Assembly: GCA_023137315.1 (NCBI GenBank)
Contig: JAGLPP010000055.1
Span: 1 to 49,603, forward strand
From: Bacteriovoracaceae bacterium
GTDB lineage: Bacteria; Bdellovibrionota; Bacteriovoracia; Bacteriovoracales; Bacteriovoracaceae
Direction: 5' to 3'
DNA length: 49,603 nt
Below the pieces are notes generated by a model that did not search any database, had not been told where the DNA came from, and worked only from the letters and a program-made list of their open reading frames with translations. Positions within the stretch are counted from its first letter, which is position 1. The number at the start of each line of letters is the position of its first letter. The position numbers and the translations under genes were made by a program. Below are positions 7,476-15,945 of this stretch, one piece after another.

Positions 7476-10400
7476 TTATTTCAGGCCCACAGCGAGAACG
7501 TCATCCAACCATGCACAGTCTTCACCATGATCGGCGGAATAATCCTTTGAATACTCCCACTTCATAATATGTTTGCCTGAAGTAACCGTATAAAACTCAT
7601 TCGACCAGTCAACTTCCCCACTCCATTCACCCTTTTTTTCTCCATCAATATAAAAGGTGAGTTTGTCGTATTTTTTCTCGGAGGAAACACGCTTGTAAAA
7701 TGATATACTTCCAGGTTTTGCAAAATCCAGTTCAAGAATCATCGTGGATGACTGTCTTCTGGAAATCTCCCCGGATTTGACGGAATAGTTTCCACCATAA
7801 ACATTCTCGCTCACGACAGACCACTCGGCATTACCTTCGAAGGTCCAGTTGTTACCGGAAAAATCACCTGTTTCAAAATCATCCGTCATTCCAACAACCA
7901 CTCCATGATTATAAACCTTGTTAATCTCATCACCTGTAATTTCAAGTGAAAAATTGGCCAAAGTTCCATAACCAACGTTATTACCAAATGAAACCTCGTA
8001 ATCCACCACCTTTTCGCTTTGTGCCTTTATCACCCCCAATTCCTTGTCAGGATTATGAACATTAATATCCAGTCCTGATACAATCTGAGCGAGATTGGAG
8101 GCAAGTTCCGGAGTTGTGGCGTGACCTGTATTTTTAATTACATAGCGAATACTTCTTGTTTCCCCGGGATTCACGCCGGAATTTCCAATAATACGGCCTG
8201 AAATAGAAAGCTTTGGAGCATTAACCCTGATAGTAAAATAACTCTTGTATTCCTTCTTGGCATCATCTGTCACAATCAACTTGAATGGCACCATCATCTG
8301 GTCTTCAATATCCCTTTTGAAACGAACCTTGAAAGCATCTTCAAGCTTCACCATTTTACCTGGAGCTATGGACGCGACGGCTTGCTCACCGTCCACGATG
8401 GCATCAACATGTTCCGAGTCAGTTACGATTTTCGCCATAAGATTGTTTGATGTATCATTTCCAACATTGCGAAGAACGACATTAATTCCAACAGTCTCAC
8501 CGTAATCTGCCTGGTTGTTATTGTCATCGGAGACAGAATATTCGTGAAGACTAACATGTGGTCCATCAGGTGGAATCACTCCAATCTCCATGGCCTTGGT
8601 TTCAAGGTTGAAACCAGTTACTGTAAATTTGACTTTCCCTACCTTGAGATTGTGATTGATTGTTACTTTCCCGGAGGAATCAGTCACTCCTGTAAAACCA
8701 ACACCATTCTGATACAGGGAAACCATTGCTCCTGAAACAGGTCCATCAATTCCCGTGACTGTTGTTCCAAATGGAACACCTGCAAGAACGGAGTCATTGG
8801 AAAAATTTATTTTTTGCGGTTTATCCGATCTTACGTGAAGGGATGCATCCCCAAAAATCGTCCATGTCTGAATGGTTTTAAGATCATCGCTTCCATTTGA
8901 TTCGGCGTACATAAGACAAGCGGCATTCATTGCAAGAGAACCATAAGTGGTCCTTCCACTCGCAACACTGGTTCCGTTACCTGGATTCTGCGAATAATCA
9001 TAACCACCGATAAGAAGATCATTGAAATAATCCTGTCCTCTCATGGGTGGTGCCCAAGGCTGATTTATTGTGGACATCCACGCCCCAACTGCACCGCCAC
9101 CTTCTTTTTTAAGCCATGCCTCAGCAAAGGAATCTCCACCGCTTTTGTGAAACTTTCCGTTAACACAGGCCACGGAAACAATAAAAGGGAGTTTGATTGC
9201 ATTTTCAAGATCCGCAATATCCCTGTTTGAAAAACCACTTGTGGCCCATGAAGTCTCACTTCCGTGTCCAACATAATTTATAAGGCCAACGCCATGATCA
9301 ATCCAGTCTCCAACATTTCTCGAAGAGACTCCGGAATTTGCATATCCCTCGTGAACAGTTTCATAGGTGGACTCAAGAAGCCTGTGATCACGAATATTTT
9401 TCATATGAGCTTCATCAGACTCACCGTCATCACCAGTACTTGATCCGCCTTCTCCTGAAGCAATACCTATTGCCTTTTTATACCAGGTACCATTCATATC
9501 AGGATTCTTTTCATATTTTATCGTCTTATCCACCTGAATAGTTACATGCTCTGGAGTTTGTGCCGAAAACCTTCCTATAATGACGTCGGCATAACTATCA
9601 GTTCCAACCACACAACCAAGCATGGGATCCATTGGCGCACTCGATGGCCCAGTATCTGATTTGATATCCCCCCAGTCCCCGACAATTTGGACATAAAGAA
9701 TATCATTATCATTTTGATAAGCTTCCTTAATGATATTTTTAACATTGGTTCCGCGCGAAACCTGCTTTTTTAGTACAGTAAAACCCTTCTGCCTTTTCCA
9801 TTCAATATAAGGCCTGATGGCGTCCTCGTCCCGTGAAGTATAAATGACAAGAATTTTTCCCAAATCACCAAGGTAAAGATCCTTTGTCATGTTGTAGTTT
9901 AAAAATAAAGAGTCGTAGATATTGTTCATTGCAGGAAGAATGGTTGCTGACTTTCCTTCAAGAGGATTTACAGGAATTCCGCGTCCTCTTAAAACCTTGA
10001 TCCTGACACTTTTGTAAACCCGAAGAATCTTTTTTTCAGCATTATACCGAAAAGGATAAACATAAATATTTGCTCCTCTTACATCCCTTAAAATGAAAGG
10101 ACGTGATTTTTGCGCAATACGTTCCGGATACCATTCATCCACAACAGAGTTTTTTGCAATCTCGTAAGGTATATTTTCAGGATTCTGGTCACGATAGATG
10201 ACTCCCTTTGAAGGCAAAAGCGGATATGAAAGACGATAATCTGTATACTCACTGTCTGCAACACTGATCAACATATTATCCCTTGGGCCAAGCTGTAATG
10301 ATGCATGAATAAAAGGCAGCTCGGCAAATCCCTCTTTTCGAGTCACGACCCTTCCACCAAAATTAATCTTGGTCCATGTCCTTCCATCACGACTAACTTC

Positions 10401-10556
10401 ATCCAGGGAATAATCCCCCAACTTGTAATCAAGTTCGTAAATGGTCTTCTTATCCCTAACCTTTCTTAATTCCACATTAAAAGGTTTCGCGGCAAATGAA
10501 CCAGTAACAAACAAAATTAACAATATAAAAGAGAGTATTGTACGCAAAATCATCAT
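7476..10556 (-). CDS. Secreted gingipain-like cysteine protease (peptidase family C25)
   Basis: A 1026-residue exported protease. A Sec signal peptide (residues 1-22, ending SFAA) leads into a C25-type propeptide to about residue 225. The catalytic domain spans about 230-590, with GHGSET giving His431 and SVACVNG giving Cys464, 33 residues apart, the same spacing as His211/Cys244 in gingipain R. After it come immunoglobulin-like/CARDB-like repeats (about 600-860) and a terminal jelly-roll-like domain starting at DDFETGDF and ending CAWLDDVLAVGLK. There is no obvious type IX secretion tail, so it should leave by another route or stay on the surface or in the periplasm. The tandem ATGs follow a GGAAGG site. 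Neighbouring exported hydrolases suggest extracellular proteolysis. Sure of family, not of specificity. Confidence 0.93.
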   Translation of the reverse strand: MMILRTILSFILLILFVTGSFAAKPFNVELRKVRDKKTIYELDYKLGDYSLDEVSRDGRTWTKINFGGRVVTRKEGFAELPFIHASLQLGPRDNMLISVADSEYTDYRLSYPLLPSKGVIYRDQNPENIPYEIAKNSVVDEWYPERIAQKSRPFILRDVRGANIYVYPFRYNAEKKILRVYKSVRIKVLRGRGIPVNPLEGKSATILPAMNNIYDSLFLNYNMTKDLYLGDLGKILVIYTSRDEDAIRPYIEWKRQKGFTVLKKQVSRGTNVKNIIKEAYQNDNDILYVQIVGDWGDIKSDTGPSSAPMDPMLGCVVGTDSYADVIIGRFSAQTPEHVTIQVDKTIKYEKNPDMNGTWYKKAIGIASGEGGSSTGDDGESDEAHMKNIRDHRLLESTYETVHEGYANSGVSSRNVGDWIDHGVGLINYVGHGSETSWATSGFSNRDIADLENAIKLPFIVSVACVNGKFHKSGGDSFAEAWLKKEGGGAVGAWMSTINQPWAPPMRGQDYFNDLLIGGYDYSQNPGNGTSVASGRTTYGSLAMNAACLMYAESNGSDDLKTIQTWTIFGDASLHVRSDKPQKINFSNDSVLAGVPFGTTVTGIDGPVSGAMVSLYQNGVGFTGVTDSSGKVTINHNLKVGKVKFTVTGFNLETKAMEIGVIPPDGPHVSLHEYSVSDDNNNQADYGETVGINVVLRNVGNDTSNNLMAKIVTDSEHVDAIVDGEQAVASIAPGKMVKLEDAFKVRFKRDIEDQMMVPFKLIVTDDAKKEYKSYFTIRVNAPKLSISGRIIGNSGVNPGETRSIRYVIKNTGHATTPELASNLAQIVSGLDINVHNPDKELGVIKAQSEKVVDYEVSFGNNVGYGTLANFSLEITGDEINKVYNHGVVVGMTDDFETGDFSGNNWTFEGNAEWSVVSENVYGGNYSVKSGEISRRQSSTMILELDFAKPGSISFYKRVSSEKKYDKLTFYIDGEKKGEWSGEVDWSNEFYTVTSGKHIMKWEYSKDYSADHGEDCAWLDDVLAVGLK

Positions 10557-10929
10557 AAACCTTCCATGGTTAACGGATTTCCATCTAAATTATTGGTTAC
10601 TAATTATTTTACCTCTTTTTCGAGGTGCAGACAGCGGAGAAAATCTCTCCACCACAAGTGAATAACTCTGGTAACTCAAGCTACAATTGCAAAAAAGTCA
10701 AAACGCTTCATTATATTACAAAGGAAAAAGAAGCTCTAATCCACAAAAAAGACCAAAGGCAGCCTAAAAGGAGTTCTTTCAGTAAATTTGCGATGAGCAT
10801 TTATGGTTGTAATGTCCAAAATCTAAAACTTGCCTGAAGTAATATCGAAACTAGTATAAACTTGATCAAAAAATTAAGACCGGAGCAAATAATTCCTATA
10901 TTAGTGATTTTGAGCGGAAAAAATTTAAT
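10557..10929. other. 373-base stretch without a convincing gene
   Basis: It lies between the start of the C25 protease and the stop of the small exported protein, so it should hold the protease promoter. Short plus-strand frames are present, but they have no ribosome site and poor residue composition. Two weak stems can be seen (CCTC/GAGG near 10611-10624 and GGAGA/TCTCC near 10635-10650). I see no RNA gene or repeat. Confidence 0.5.
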
Positions 10930-11259
10930 TTAAAAATAATATTTTTCTTCTCCTTCATCAACTCTATAACCATCTTCCAAATATCGCCAATCAATTTCTA
11001 AATGCTCAATTTTTTCTCTTATAATTATGATATTATTCTCTCTTCCATATCGGTCCAACTCCTGAGGTGCTACCTTTCTTGAGATTCGGGCACACTCTTC
11101 TGGAGAGTTAATGTCAACAATTTGAGAATTTTTTGAAATATCTAGATCTATAAAAGCTCCTATAACATCCGCTTGTACACTAAAATAACAATCTCCTGCA
11201 TTTGCCAAATTAATTGATATTAAATTTATAACAACTCCTAATAAGAACAATCTTTTCAT
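10930..11259 (-). CDS. Small exported hypothetical protein
   Basis: A 109-residue protein starting at the ATG at 11259, which has a GGAGG site about five bases upstream. Residues 1-21 form a Sec signal peptide (LFLLGVVINLISINLANA, cut before GDC). The mature protein has two cysteines that could pair, an acidic middle (FIDLDISKNSQIVDINSPEEC) and a very acidic C-terminus ending EGEEKYYF. It is somewhat richer in AT than its neighbours. I do not recognise it. A strongly folded element lies just upstream and may be part of its leader. Confidence 0.65.
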   Translation of the reverse strand: MKRLFLLGVVINLISINLANAGDCYFSVQADVIGAFIDLDISKNSQIVDINSPEECARISRKVAPQELDRYGRENNIIIIREKIEHLEIDWRYLEDGYRVDEGEEKYYF

Positions 11260-11300
11260 AAATCCTCCTGGCATTTGCATGTATAATCTATTGAAAACAT

Positions 11301-11354
11301 GATACCACCTACAGTAATGCAGTGCATTAGGTTTAGTTCTGTGTGGTATTTTTT
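11301..11354 (+). terminator. Nested hairpin with U-run (terminator or end of a small RNA)
   Basis: Outer stem ATACCAC (11302-11308) with GTGGTAT (11343-11349), extended inward by ACAG/CTGT. An inner stem TAATG/CATTA (11315-11319, 11325-11329) closes a CAGTG loop. A run of five T follows directly on the plus strand (11350-11354). The shape is that of a factor-independent terminator on the plus strand, yet no plus-strand gene precedes it, so it may end an unannotated small RNA. Read on the minus strand it lies in the leader of the small exported protein. Confidence 0.5.
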
Positions 11355-11497
11355 ACAGACCTCAACGGCTCTCTATCAAAAAAGTGCATCTGGTTGAAAT
11401 CATAGAGATCACCTAGCGGAAGTTTCACGAAATAAACATCATTTTTCCAACAAAAAACTTTATCTTACTATTTAAACGGAATTAATTAATAAGGCAT

Positions 11498-12610
11498 CTA
11501 CTCTTCCCATTCACACTGCAAAAAACCAGGCTGATCTTCTGGTTTAAAATCCTTTGGAACAGTTTCCCTGGTCAGCGTCGACGCTATGTATAATTTTGAA
11601 TCGAAGTCAAATTGCTGATTTACATAATTCCAACTTGTATCAATCTTTGAAATGGACTCAGGTTCCAATGAAAATTTGTATATCTTGGTATCCGCCTCAA
11701 CAATCTTTTTATTTTTAATATATCCGTACTTTGCAGTCAGGTTACATTTCACCGGATGCTTGCAAATATTGAAAAAAACCTCACCGGCAAAAATACGGTG
11801 AACTTTCGTTGTATCCAATCTATTTCCAATTGTCCTTATATGGTGAACACACTGACCGGCCTTTTTTATCAAATGAAATTTTTCTTTCATTGGCAACGGT
11901 TCCTTCGGCTTGTAACCGCACTGTGGTATATGAACTTTCGCGCTATAATGGGTCTCCCTGTTTTTTTTATCCACAAGAAGAAGTCTCAAAGTTGCCCTTT
12001 CCTCTAAAAACTTTTTTCTTTTCAGGATCACAAACTCAGGATTGATGGAATAGACATCCAGATATTGCGACGGGGTCAAAACCAGATCGTACTCGTAGGC
12101 CTCAAGAAGTTTGTCAAAATTCACTGGTTTCCCGTTTTTTTGACGAAACCGCACCTTAAAAAGACATTCAACATCGGCCGTAAGATCAATTGACCCCTTA
12201 TCTCCACCAATCTTTCGAATCTCGGCCTGTATGTAGATCATCTTTTGAAGACCTCCCCTGTTTTCAAAAAGCATCTGCGGACGAACGATCTCCACATTGA
12301 CGACATTGTCCTTCCCTGCTCTTTCAATTTTAAAGGCCTTCTTTGGCAAAATATAAAGCTGCCAACGACCATCCAGTTTAATCCTGAGTGAAAACGTCCG
12401 GCCCTTGAGAGAGGAAACATCTGCACTTTGTTCCTGAATATGGATGATCATTTTTTCCCAGCCTTCAATAAATCCCTGGATTCCCAAAGGCATTGTGGAT
12501 TCAACTTTCTTAACATACTGCTGCTCCACACCACCCTTGTCTTCTGTGCTGGAACAGGAAAAAACAAGGAAAACCACAAGTAACTGAATAAAAATTGCTA
12601 ATCGTTTCAT
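11498..12610 (-). CDS. Putative lipoprotein, unknown function
   Basis: A 370-residue lipoprotein. The N-terminus MKRLAIFIQLLVVFLVFSC carries a lipobox ending in Cys19, followed by SSTED. Ser at +2 would favour outer-membrane sorting under the classical rule. The rest is a soluble beta-rich protein (GRTFSLRIKLDGRWQLYIL, SIDLTADVECLFKVRF, YSAKVHIPQCGYKPKEP) with four further cysteines in the second half. No catalytic motif is evident. The ATG has a TTGGAG site. It stands alone between the small exported protein and the divergent DUF362 gene. I do not recognise the family. Confidence 0.8.
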   Translation of the reverse strand: MKRLAIFIQLLVVFLVFSCSSTEDKGGVEQQYVKKVESTMPLGIQGFIEGWEKMIIHIQEQSADVSSLKGRTFSLRIKLDGRWQLYILPKKAFKIERAGKDNVVNVEIVRPQMLFENRGGLQKMIYIQAEIRKIGGDKGSIDLTADVECLFKVRFRQKNGKPVNFDKLLEAYEYDLVLTPSQYLDVYSINPEFVILKRKKFLEERATLRLLLVDKKNRETHYSAKVHIPQCGYKPKEPLPMKEKFHLIKKAGQCVHHIRTIGNRLDTTKVHRIFAGEVFFNICKHPVKCNLTAKYGYIKNKKIVEADTKIYKFSLEPESISKIDTSWNYVNQQFDFDSKLYIASTLTRETVPKDFKPEDQPGFLQCEWEE

Positions 12611-12690
12611 TTTGTCTCCAAGGCATAACTATAAATATGATAATCTAAGATTCTGAACTTGTGAAATCATAGACTATATAGGGGAAAAAA

Positions 12691-13764
12691 ATGACAACAG
12701 ATATCCATCTTCTAAAATTCAAAACAACAGATCCTGTCGATGATACACAAAAAAGAATTATGGAGCTTTTTAACAAAACCGGACTCGCCAACAAAATCGA
12801 AAAAGACGACATGACATCCGTCAAGGTTCATTTTGGCGAACATGGAAATACAACCTATCTCCCGGCACATTATGTTAAACCCCTTGTAAGTGTCATCAAA
12901 TCAAAAAAGGCCAAACCATTTGTTACGGACACAAACGTACTATACAAAAGTCGAAGGGATAACGCCGTCGATCATCTTACCTTGGCCAACGAACATGGCT
13001 TTTCACTGGAAACACTGGGTGCCCCGATTTTAATTGCCGACGGAATAGTGGGACACAATGATATACCTGTTCAAATAAATGCCCCGAATAATAAGGAGGT
13101 ATATCTCGCAACAGAATTCATCACCAGCAATTCAATTGTCGTTGCCACTCATGCCACAGGACATCTGGTCACAGGTCTTGGGGCCACCATAAAAAATCTT
13201 GGAATGGGAATGGCCAGCCGAAAAGGAAAACTCATCCAACATTCAGTCTCAAAACCAACGATATCTCCACAAAAATGTGAGGCATGCGGCCTTTGCATAA
13301 AATGGTGTCCAACAGACGCGATTTCCATAAATGCCAATCACGCTGAAATTAACAATGAAAAATGTATTGGTTGCGGCGAATGCCTGGCAATTTGCAGAAA
13401 AGATGCCGTCAAATTCAATTGGGATGCAAATTCCAAATTCCTGCAGGAACAAATTGTCGAACACGCACTTGGAATCGTAAAACAAAAAAAGGGAAAAATC
13501 GCCTACTTCAGCTTCCTTGTAAACATGACAAAGGATTGCGATTGTCTCAAACAACCAAAAAAATTCGTTCTGCCTGACATCGGGGTTCTGGCCGGTAATG
13601 ATCCAGTCGCCATTGATCAGGCAATTATTGATCTGACCGAAAAAGATGGAAAAAATCTCGCGGACCTCTCATACCCGACCATTGATCCAACCCCACAACT
13701 GGAATATGGCGAAAAAATCGGACTGGGCAGTAGAAAATATAATTTAATCCATGTTGATTTCTAA
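12691..13764 (+). CDS. DUF362 domain protein with two 4Fe-4S clusters
   Basis: A 357-residue cytoplasmic iron-sulfur protein. The N-terminal half is a DUF362 domain (KVHFGEHGNTTYLPAHYVKPL, VTDTNVLYKSRRDNA, HATGHLVTGLGATIKNLGMG). A bacterial ferredoxin-type module follows, with Cys196, 199, 202 and 206 (CEACGLCIKWCP) and Cys225, 228, 231 and 235 (CIGCGECLAICR), enough for two 4Fe-4S clusters. The C-terminal part completes DUF362 with GNDPVAIDQAIIDL. The family has no settled reaction; it is regarded as a redox or cluster-bearing protein. It is transcribed toward tRNA-Gln and gatED but is separated from them by a weak hairpin and a promoter-like sequence. Confidence 0.9.
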   Translation: MTTDIHLLKFKTTDPVDDTQKRIMELFNKTGLANKIEKDDMTSVKVHFGEHGNTTYLPAHYVKPLVSVIKSKKAKPFVTDTNVLYKSRRDNAVDHLTLANEHGFSLETLGAPILIADGIVGHNDIPVQINAPNNKEVYLATEFITSNSIVVATHATGHLVTGLGATIKNLGMGMASRKGKLIQHSVSKPTISPQKCEACGLCIKWCPTDAISINANHAEINNEKCIGCGECLAICRKDAVKFNWDANSKFLQEQIVEHALGIVKQKKGKIAYFSFLVNMTKDCDCLKQPKKFVLPDIGVLAGNDPVAIDQAIIDLTEKDGKNLADLSYPTIDPTPQLEYGEKIGLGSRKYNLIHVDF

Positions 13765-13776
13765 TATTATTCTAAC

Positions 13777-13797
13777 TCACCGCATGGTGTGATTTTT
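13777..13797 (+). terminator. Weak terminator-like hairpin after the DUF362 gene
   Basis: A short GC-containing stem, CACC/GGTG around a GCAT loop within 13778-13790, is followed by TGATTTTT. The stem is only 4-5 bp. It lies directly in front of the promoter-like sequence for tRNA-Gln and would insulate the tRNA-gatED unit from DUF362. Confidence 0.35.
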
Positions 13798-13825
13798 GTC
13801 GACAATTAAACACATTAGGTATAAA
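13796..13825 (+). promoter_or_regulatory. Promoter-like sequence for tRNA-Gln / gatED
   Basis: TTGTCG at 13796-13801 resembles a -35 box and TATAAA at 13820-13825 a -10 box, with an 18-base spacer. Transcription would start near 13832, about 16 bases before the mature tRNA. No other strong promoter is seen between the tRNA and gatE. Confidence 0.5.
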
Positions 13826-13847
13826 TTTTTTTGCATCGAAAGCTTGC

Positions 13848-13922
13848 TGGGGTGTCGACAAGTGGTAAGTCATCAGATTTTGATTCTGCCATGCGCAGGT
13901 TCGAGTCCTGCCACCCCAGCCA
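13848..13922 (+). tRNA. tRNA-Gln (anticodon TTG)
   Basis: A 75-base cloverleaf with CCA encoded. Acceptor stem TGGGGTG pairs with CACCCCA, followed by G and CCA. The D arm is GAC/GTC around a loop with GG. The anticodon loop TTTTGAT presents TTG (reads CAA/CAG). The T arm is GCAGG-TTCGAGT-CCTGC. The anticodon stem has four good pairs plus a T-C mismatch at 27-43. The first pair is U1-A72, as in bacterial tRNA-Gln, and the whole resembles Escherichia coli tRNA-Gln(UUG). It lies 45 bases before gatE with no visible terminator between, so the primary transcript may carry both. Confidence 0.97.
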
Positions 13923-13967
13923 TTTTATATTTTGTTTGTTAAAAATACCCCATATCCCCGAAGTGTT

Positions 13968-15938
13968 ATGAAAAATCTGGACCCTGTTCAAAACAATGAG
14001 CTGACCAAAAAAAATACTGGATATATCCCAAGAAAAAAAGCAACACAAAAAACCTACGATGACCTTGGATTCATGTCCGGACTTGAAATCCATCAACAGC
14101 TTAAAACAAAAAAGAAACTTTTCTGTCGCTGCCCTGCGGGCATCTATCAGGATTTCGATGATTTTGATGCCGAGATTGTTCGACACATGAGACCGACTCT
14201 ATCAGAACTTGGAGAATACGACGGCACGGCCTTAATGGAGTTTAAGACAAAAAAAGAAATCATCTATCGCATCAAGGATGAAACGGCCTGCACTTATGAC
14301 ATCGACGACACTCCTCCATTTCCAATAAATCGACAGGCCCTGGAATACGCTATTGAGATCGCGCTACTGACCGGACTTAATATTGTTGGTGAATTTCATA
14401 TTGCAAGAAAACAATATCTCGACGGTTCAATCCCCACCGGTTTTCAAAGAACCGGCATTGTTGGAATTGAGGGCGAAATCCCACTGAAAAACAAAAAAGT
14501 CAGAATCATACAAATGTCAATTGAAGAGGATTCATGTCGTGAAGTAAGCGATGTTCGACATACGAGAATCTATGCTACAGACCGCCTTGGAATGCCTCTT
14601 ATTGAAACAGTCACATATCCTGACATGAAACACCCCGACGAAGTTAAAGAAGCCGCTCACTACATACGATTTCTTGGACGCTCAACCGGAAAAGTAAGAA
14701 CAGGCAGCGGTGCTGCAAGACAGGACGTCAACGTGAGTATTGAGGGCGGAACACGGGTCGAAATCAAGGGAGTATCATCCATTGCCGCTATTCCTGAACT
14801 GGTACATAATGAGGCGTTCAGACAAAAGGCCTTACTGCTGATAAAAGATATTCTAAACGAAAGAATCAAAAACAGATTCAAAGTGAATTTCAAGGAACTC
14901 AATCCAAACGAGTTTGGAATTGACTACAAACCACTTCAAAACAGCTTGAAGGATGGTTTTAAAATTATCGCGATAAACCTCCCGCACTGCTCAGGCATCC
15001 TCAGTCACTTTACACAGACTGGAAAAAATTTCTCTGACGAAATCACAGACCGCCTGAAGGTTATCGCCTGTCTTGAACGACCAAACATGCTTCATAGTGA
15101 GGAGGAAAAATCCCCTATCACTGAAAAACAGTGGACGGATATTAAAAAAATTCTGAACGCAAAGAACGAAGATGCACAGATAGTTATCTGGACATCCGAT
15201 TTTGATCTCAAAATCGCAGTTGAAACAATCGAGGAAAGAATCGAACTTGCAATGAACGGCGTTCCAAATGAAACCAGAAAATCCATTCAAAACGGGCTGA
15301 CAATTTTTGAAAGAGTTCTTCCTGGTGCCGACAGGATGTATCCAGATACTGATTCCACCCCAATCCCAATAATTGAAAAAGATGTTGCACGTCTGGAAAA
15401 AAATCTGCCCGTCAGTATTTCAAGGAGATTCAAGGAACTGACTGATTGGAAAATACCAATTGACTCCTGGCCCTATCTCCTTCGATATAACCTCATACCA
15501 ATGATTGAGGATATTATAAAAAGGACCAATTTTCCGCCAAAATTCATCGCCACAACCTTTGCTCATCAACTAAAAGGCCTTGAGGGAAGAAATGGTGGAA
15601 AAAACACAATCTCCACTTTTAAAAAAGTAAAAAAACTTTTTGAATTCGTCTCCGAAAAGAAACTTCACTACGAAATTATCTGGGATATGCTTAAATTCAT
15701 TTACGAACATCCAAAAATGGATTTCGATTCAGTTTTAATTGAACTTGATTACAGTGATAGCAACATGAAAAAAATCCTTTCCGACGTTCCTGTAATGAGA
15801 GACATTTTTACACAAATTGCAAAAACAAAAAGAAAGGAAGCTGAAATAGATTGGATCATTGGTGAATTAAGAAAATTCGCCATTGGAAATATTCCAATGA
15901 ACGATTTAAGGGATGAGGTGGTAAAAACACTCTCGTGA
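13968..15938 (+). CDS. gatE: Archaeal-type Glu-tRNA(Gln) amidotransferase subunit E
   Basis: A 656-residue protein from the ATG at 13968; archaeal GatE is about 620-630. GatE activates Glu on Glu-tRNA(Gln) with ATP and amidates it using ammonia from GatD. Seen here: the GatB/GatE core motif SGLEIHQQL (residues 37-45), the HMRPTLSELGEYDG block (73-86) that marks GatE rather than GatB, DIDDTPPFPINRQAL, RQYLDGS-like KQYLDGSIPTGFQRT, RTGSGAARQDVNVSI, GTRVEIKGV, a central AspRS-like insertion (about 315-430), LPGADRMYPDTDS, and a C-terminal YqeY-like tail. GatB would lack the insertion. The ribosome site is weak, and a TTG at 13932 is in frame. gatD follows 7 bases after the stop. Its presence behind a bacterial tRNA-Gln is highly unusual. 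Confidence 0.96.
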   Translation: MKNLDPVQNNELTKKNTGYIPRKKATQKTYDDLGFMSGLEIHQQLKTKKKLFCRCPAGIYQDFDDFDAEIVRHMRPTLSELGEYDGTALMEFKTKKEIIYRIKDETACTYDIDDTPPFPINRQALEYAIEIALLTGLNIVGEFHIARKQYLDGSIPTGFQRTGIVGIEGEIPLKNKKVRIIQMSIEEDSCREVSDVRHTRIYATDRLGMPLIETVTYPDMKHPDEVKEAAHYIRFLGRSTGKVRTGSGAARQDVNVSIEGGTRVEIKGVSSIAAIPELVHNEAFRQKALLLIKDILNERIKNRFKVNFKELNPNEFGIDYKPLQNSLKDGFKIIAINLPHCSGILSHFTQTGKNFSDEITDRLKVIACLERPNMLHSEEEKSPITEKQWTDIKKILNAKNEDAQIVIWTSDFDLKIAVETIEERIELAMNGVPNETRKSIQNGLTIFERVLPGADRMYPDTDSTPIPIIEKDVARLEKNLPVSISRRFKELTDWKIPIDSWPYLLRYNLIPMIEDIIKRTNFPPKFIATTFAHQLKGLEGRNGGKNTISTFKKVKKLFEFVSEKKLHYEIIWDMLKFIYEHPKMDFDSVLIELDYSDSNMKKILSDVPVMRDIFTQIAKTKRKEAEIDWIIGELRKFAIGNIPMNDLRDEVVKTLS

Positions 15939-15945
15939 GGTAACA

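Noticed and set aside
10625-10837. A 70-codon plus-strand frame in the gap before the C25 protease
   Set aside because: No ribosome site, low-complexity lysine-rich translation, and it lies in the region needed for the protease promoter.
14660-14902. Possible minus-strand genes within gatE
   Set aside because: gatE is intact and highly conserved along this stretch, so opposite frames are by-products.
13968-15938. Reading gatE as a divergent GatB
   Set aside because: The HMRPTLSELGEYDG block and the large central insertion belong to GatE; no gatA or gatC adjoins it.
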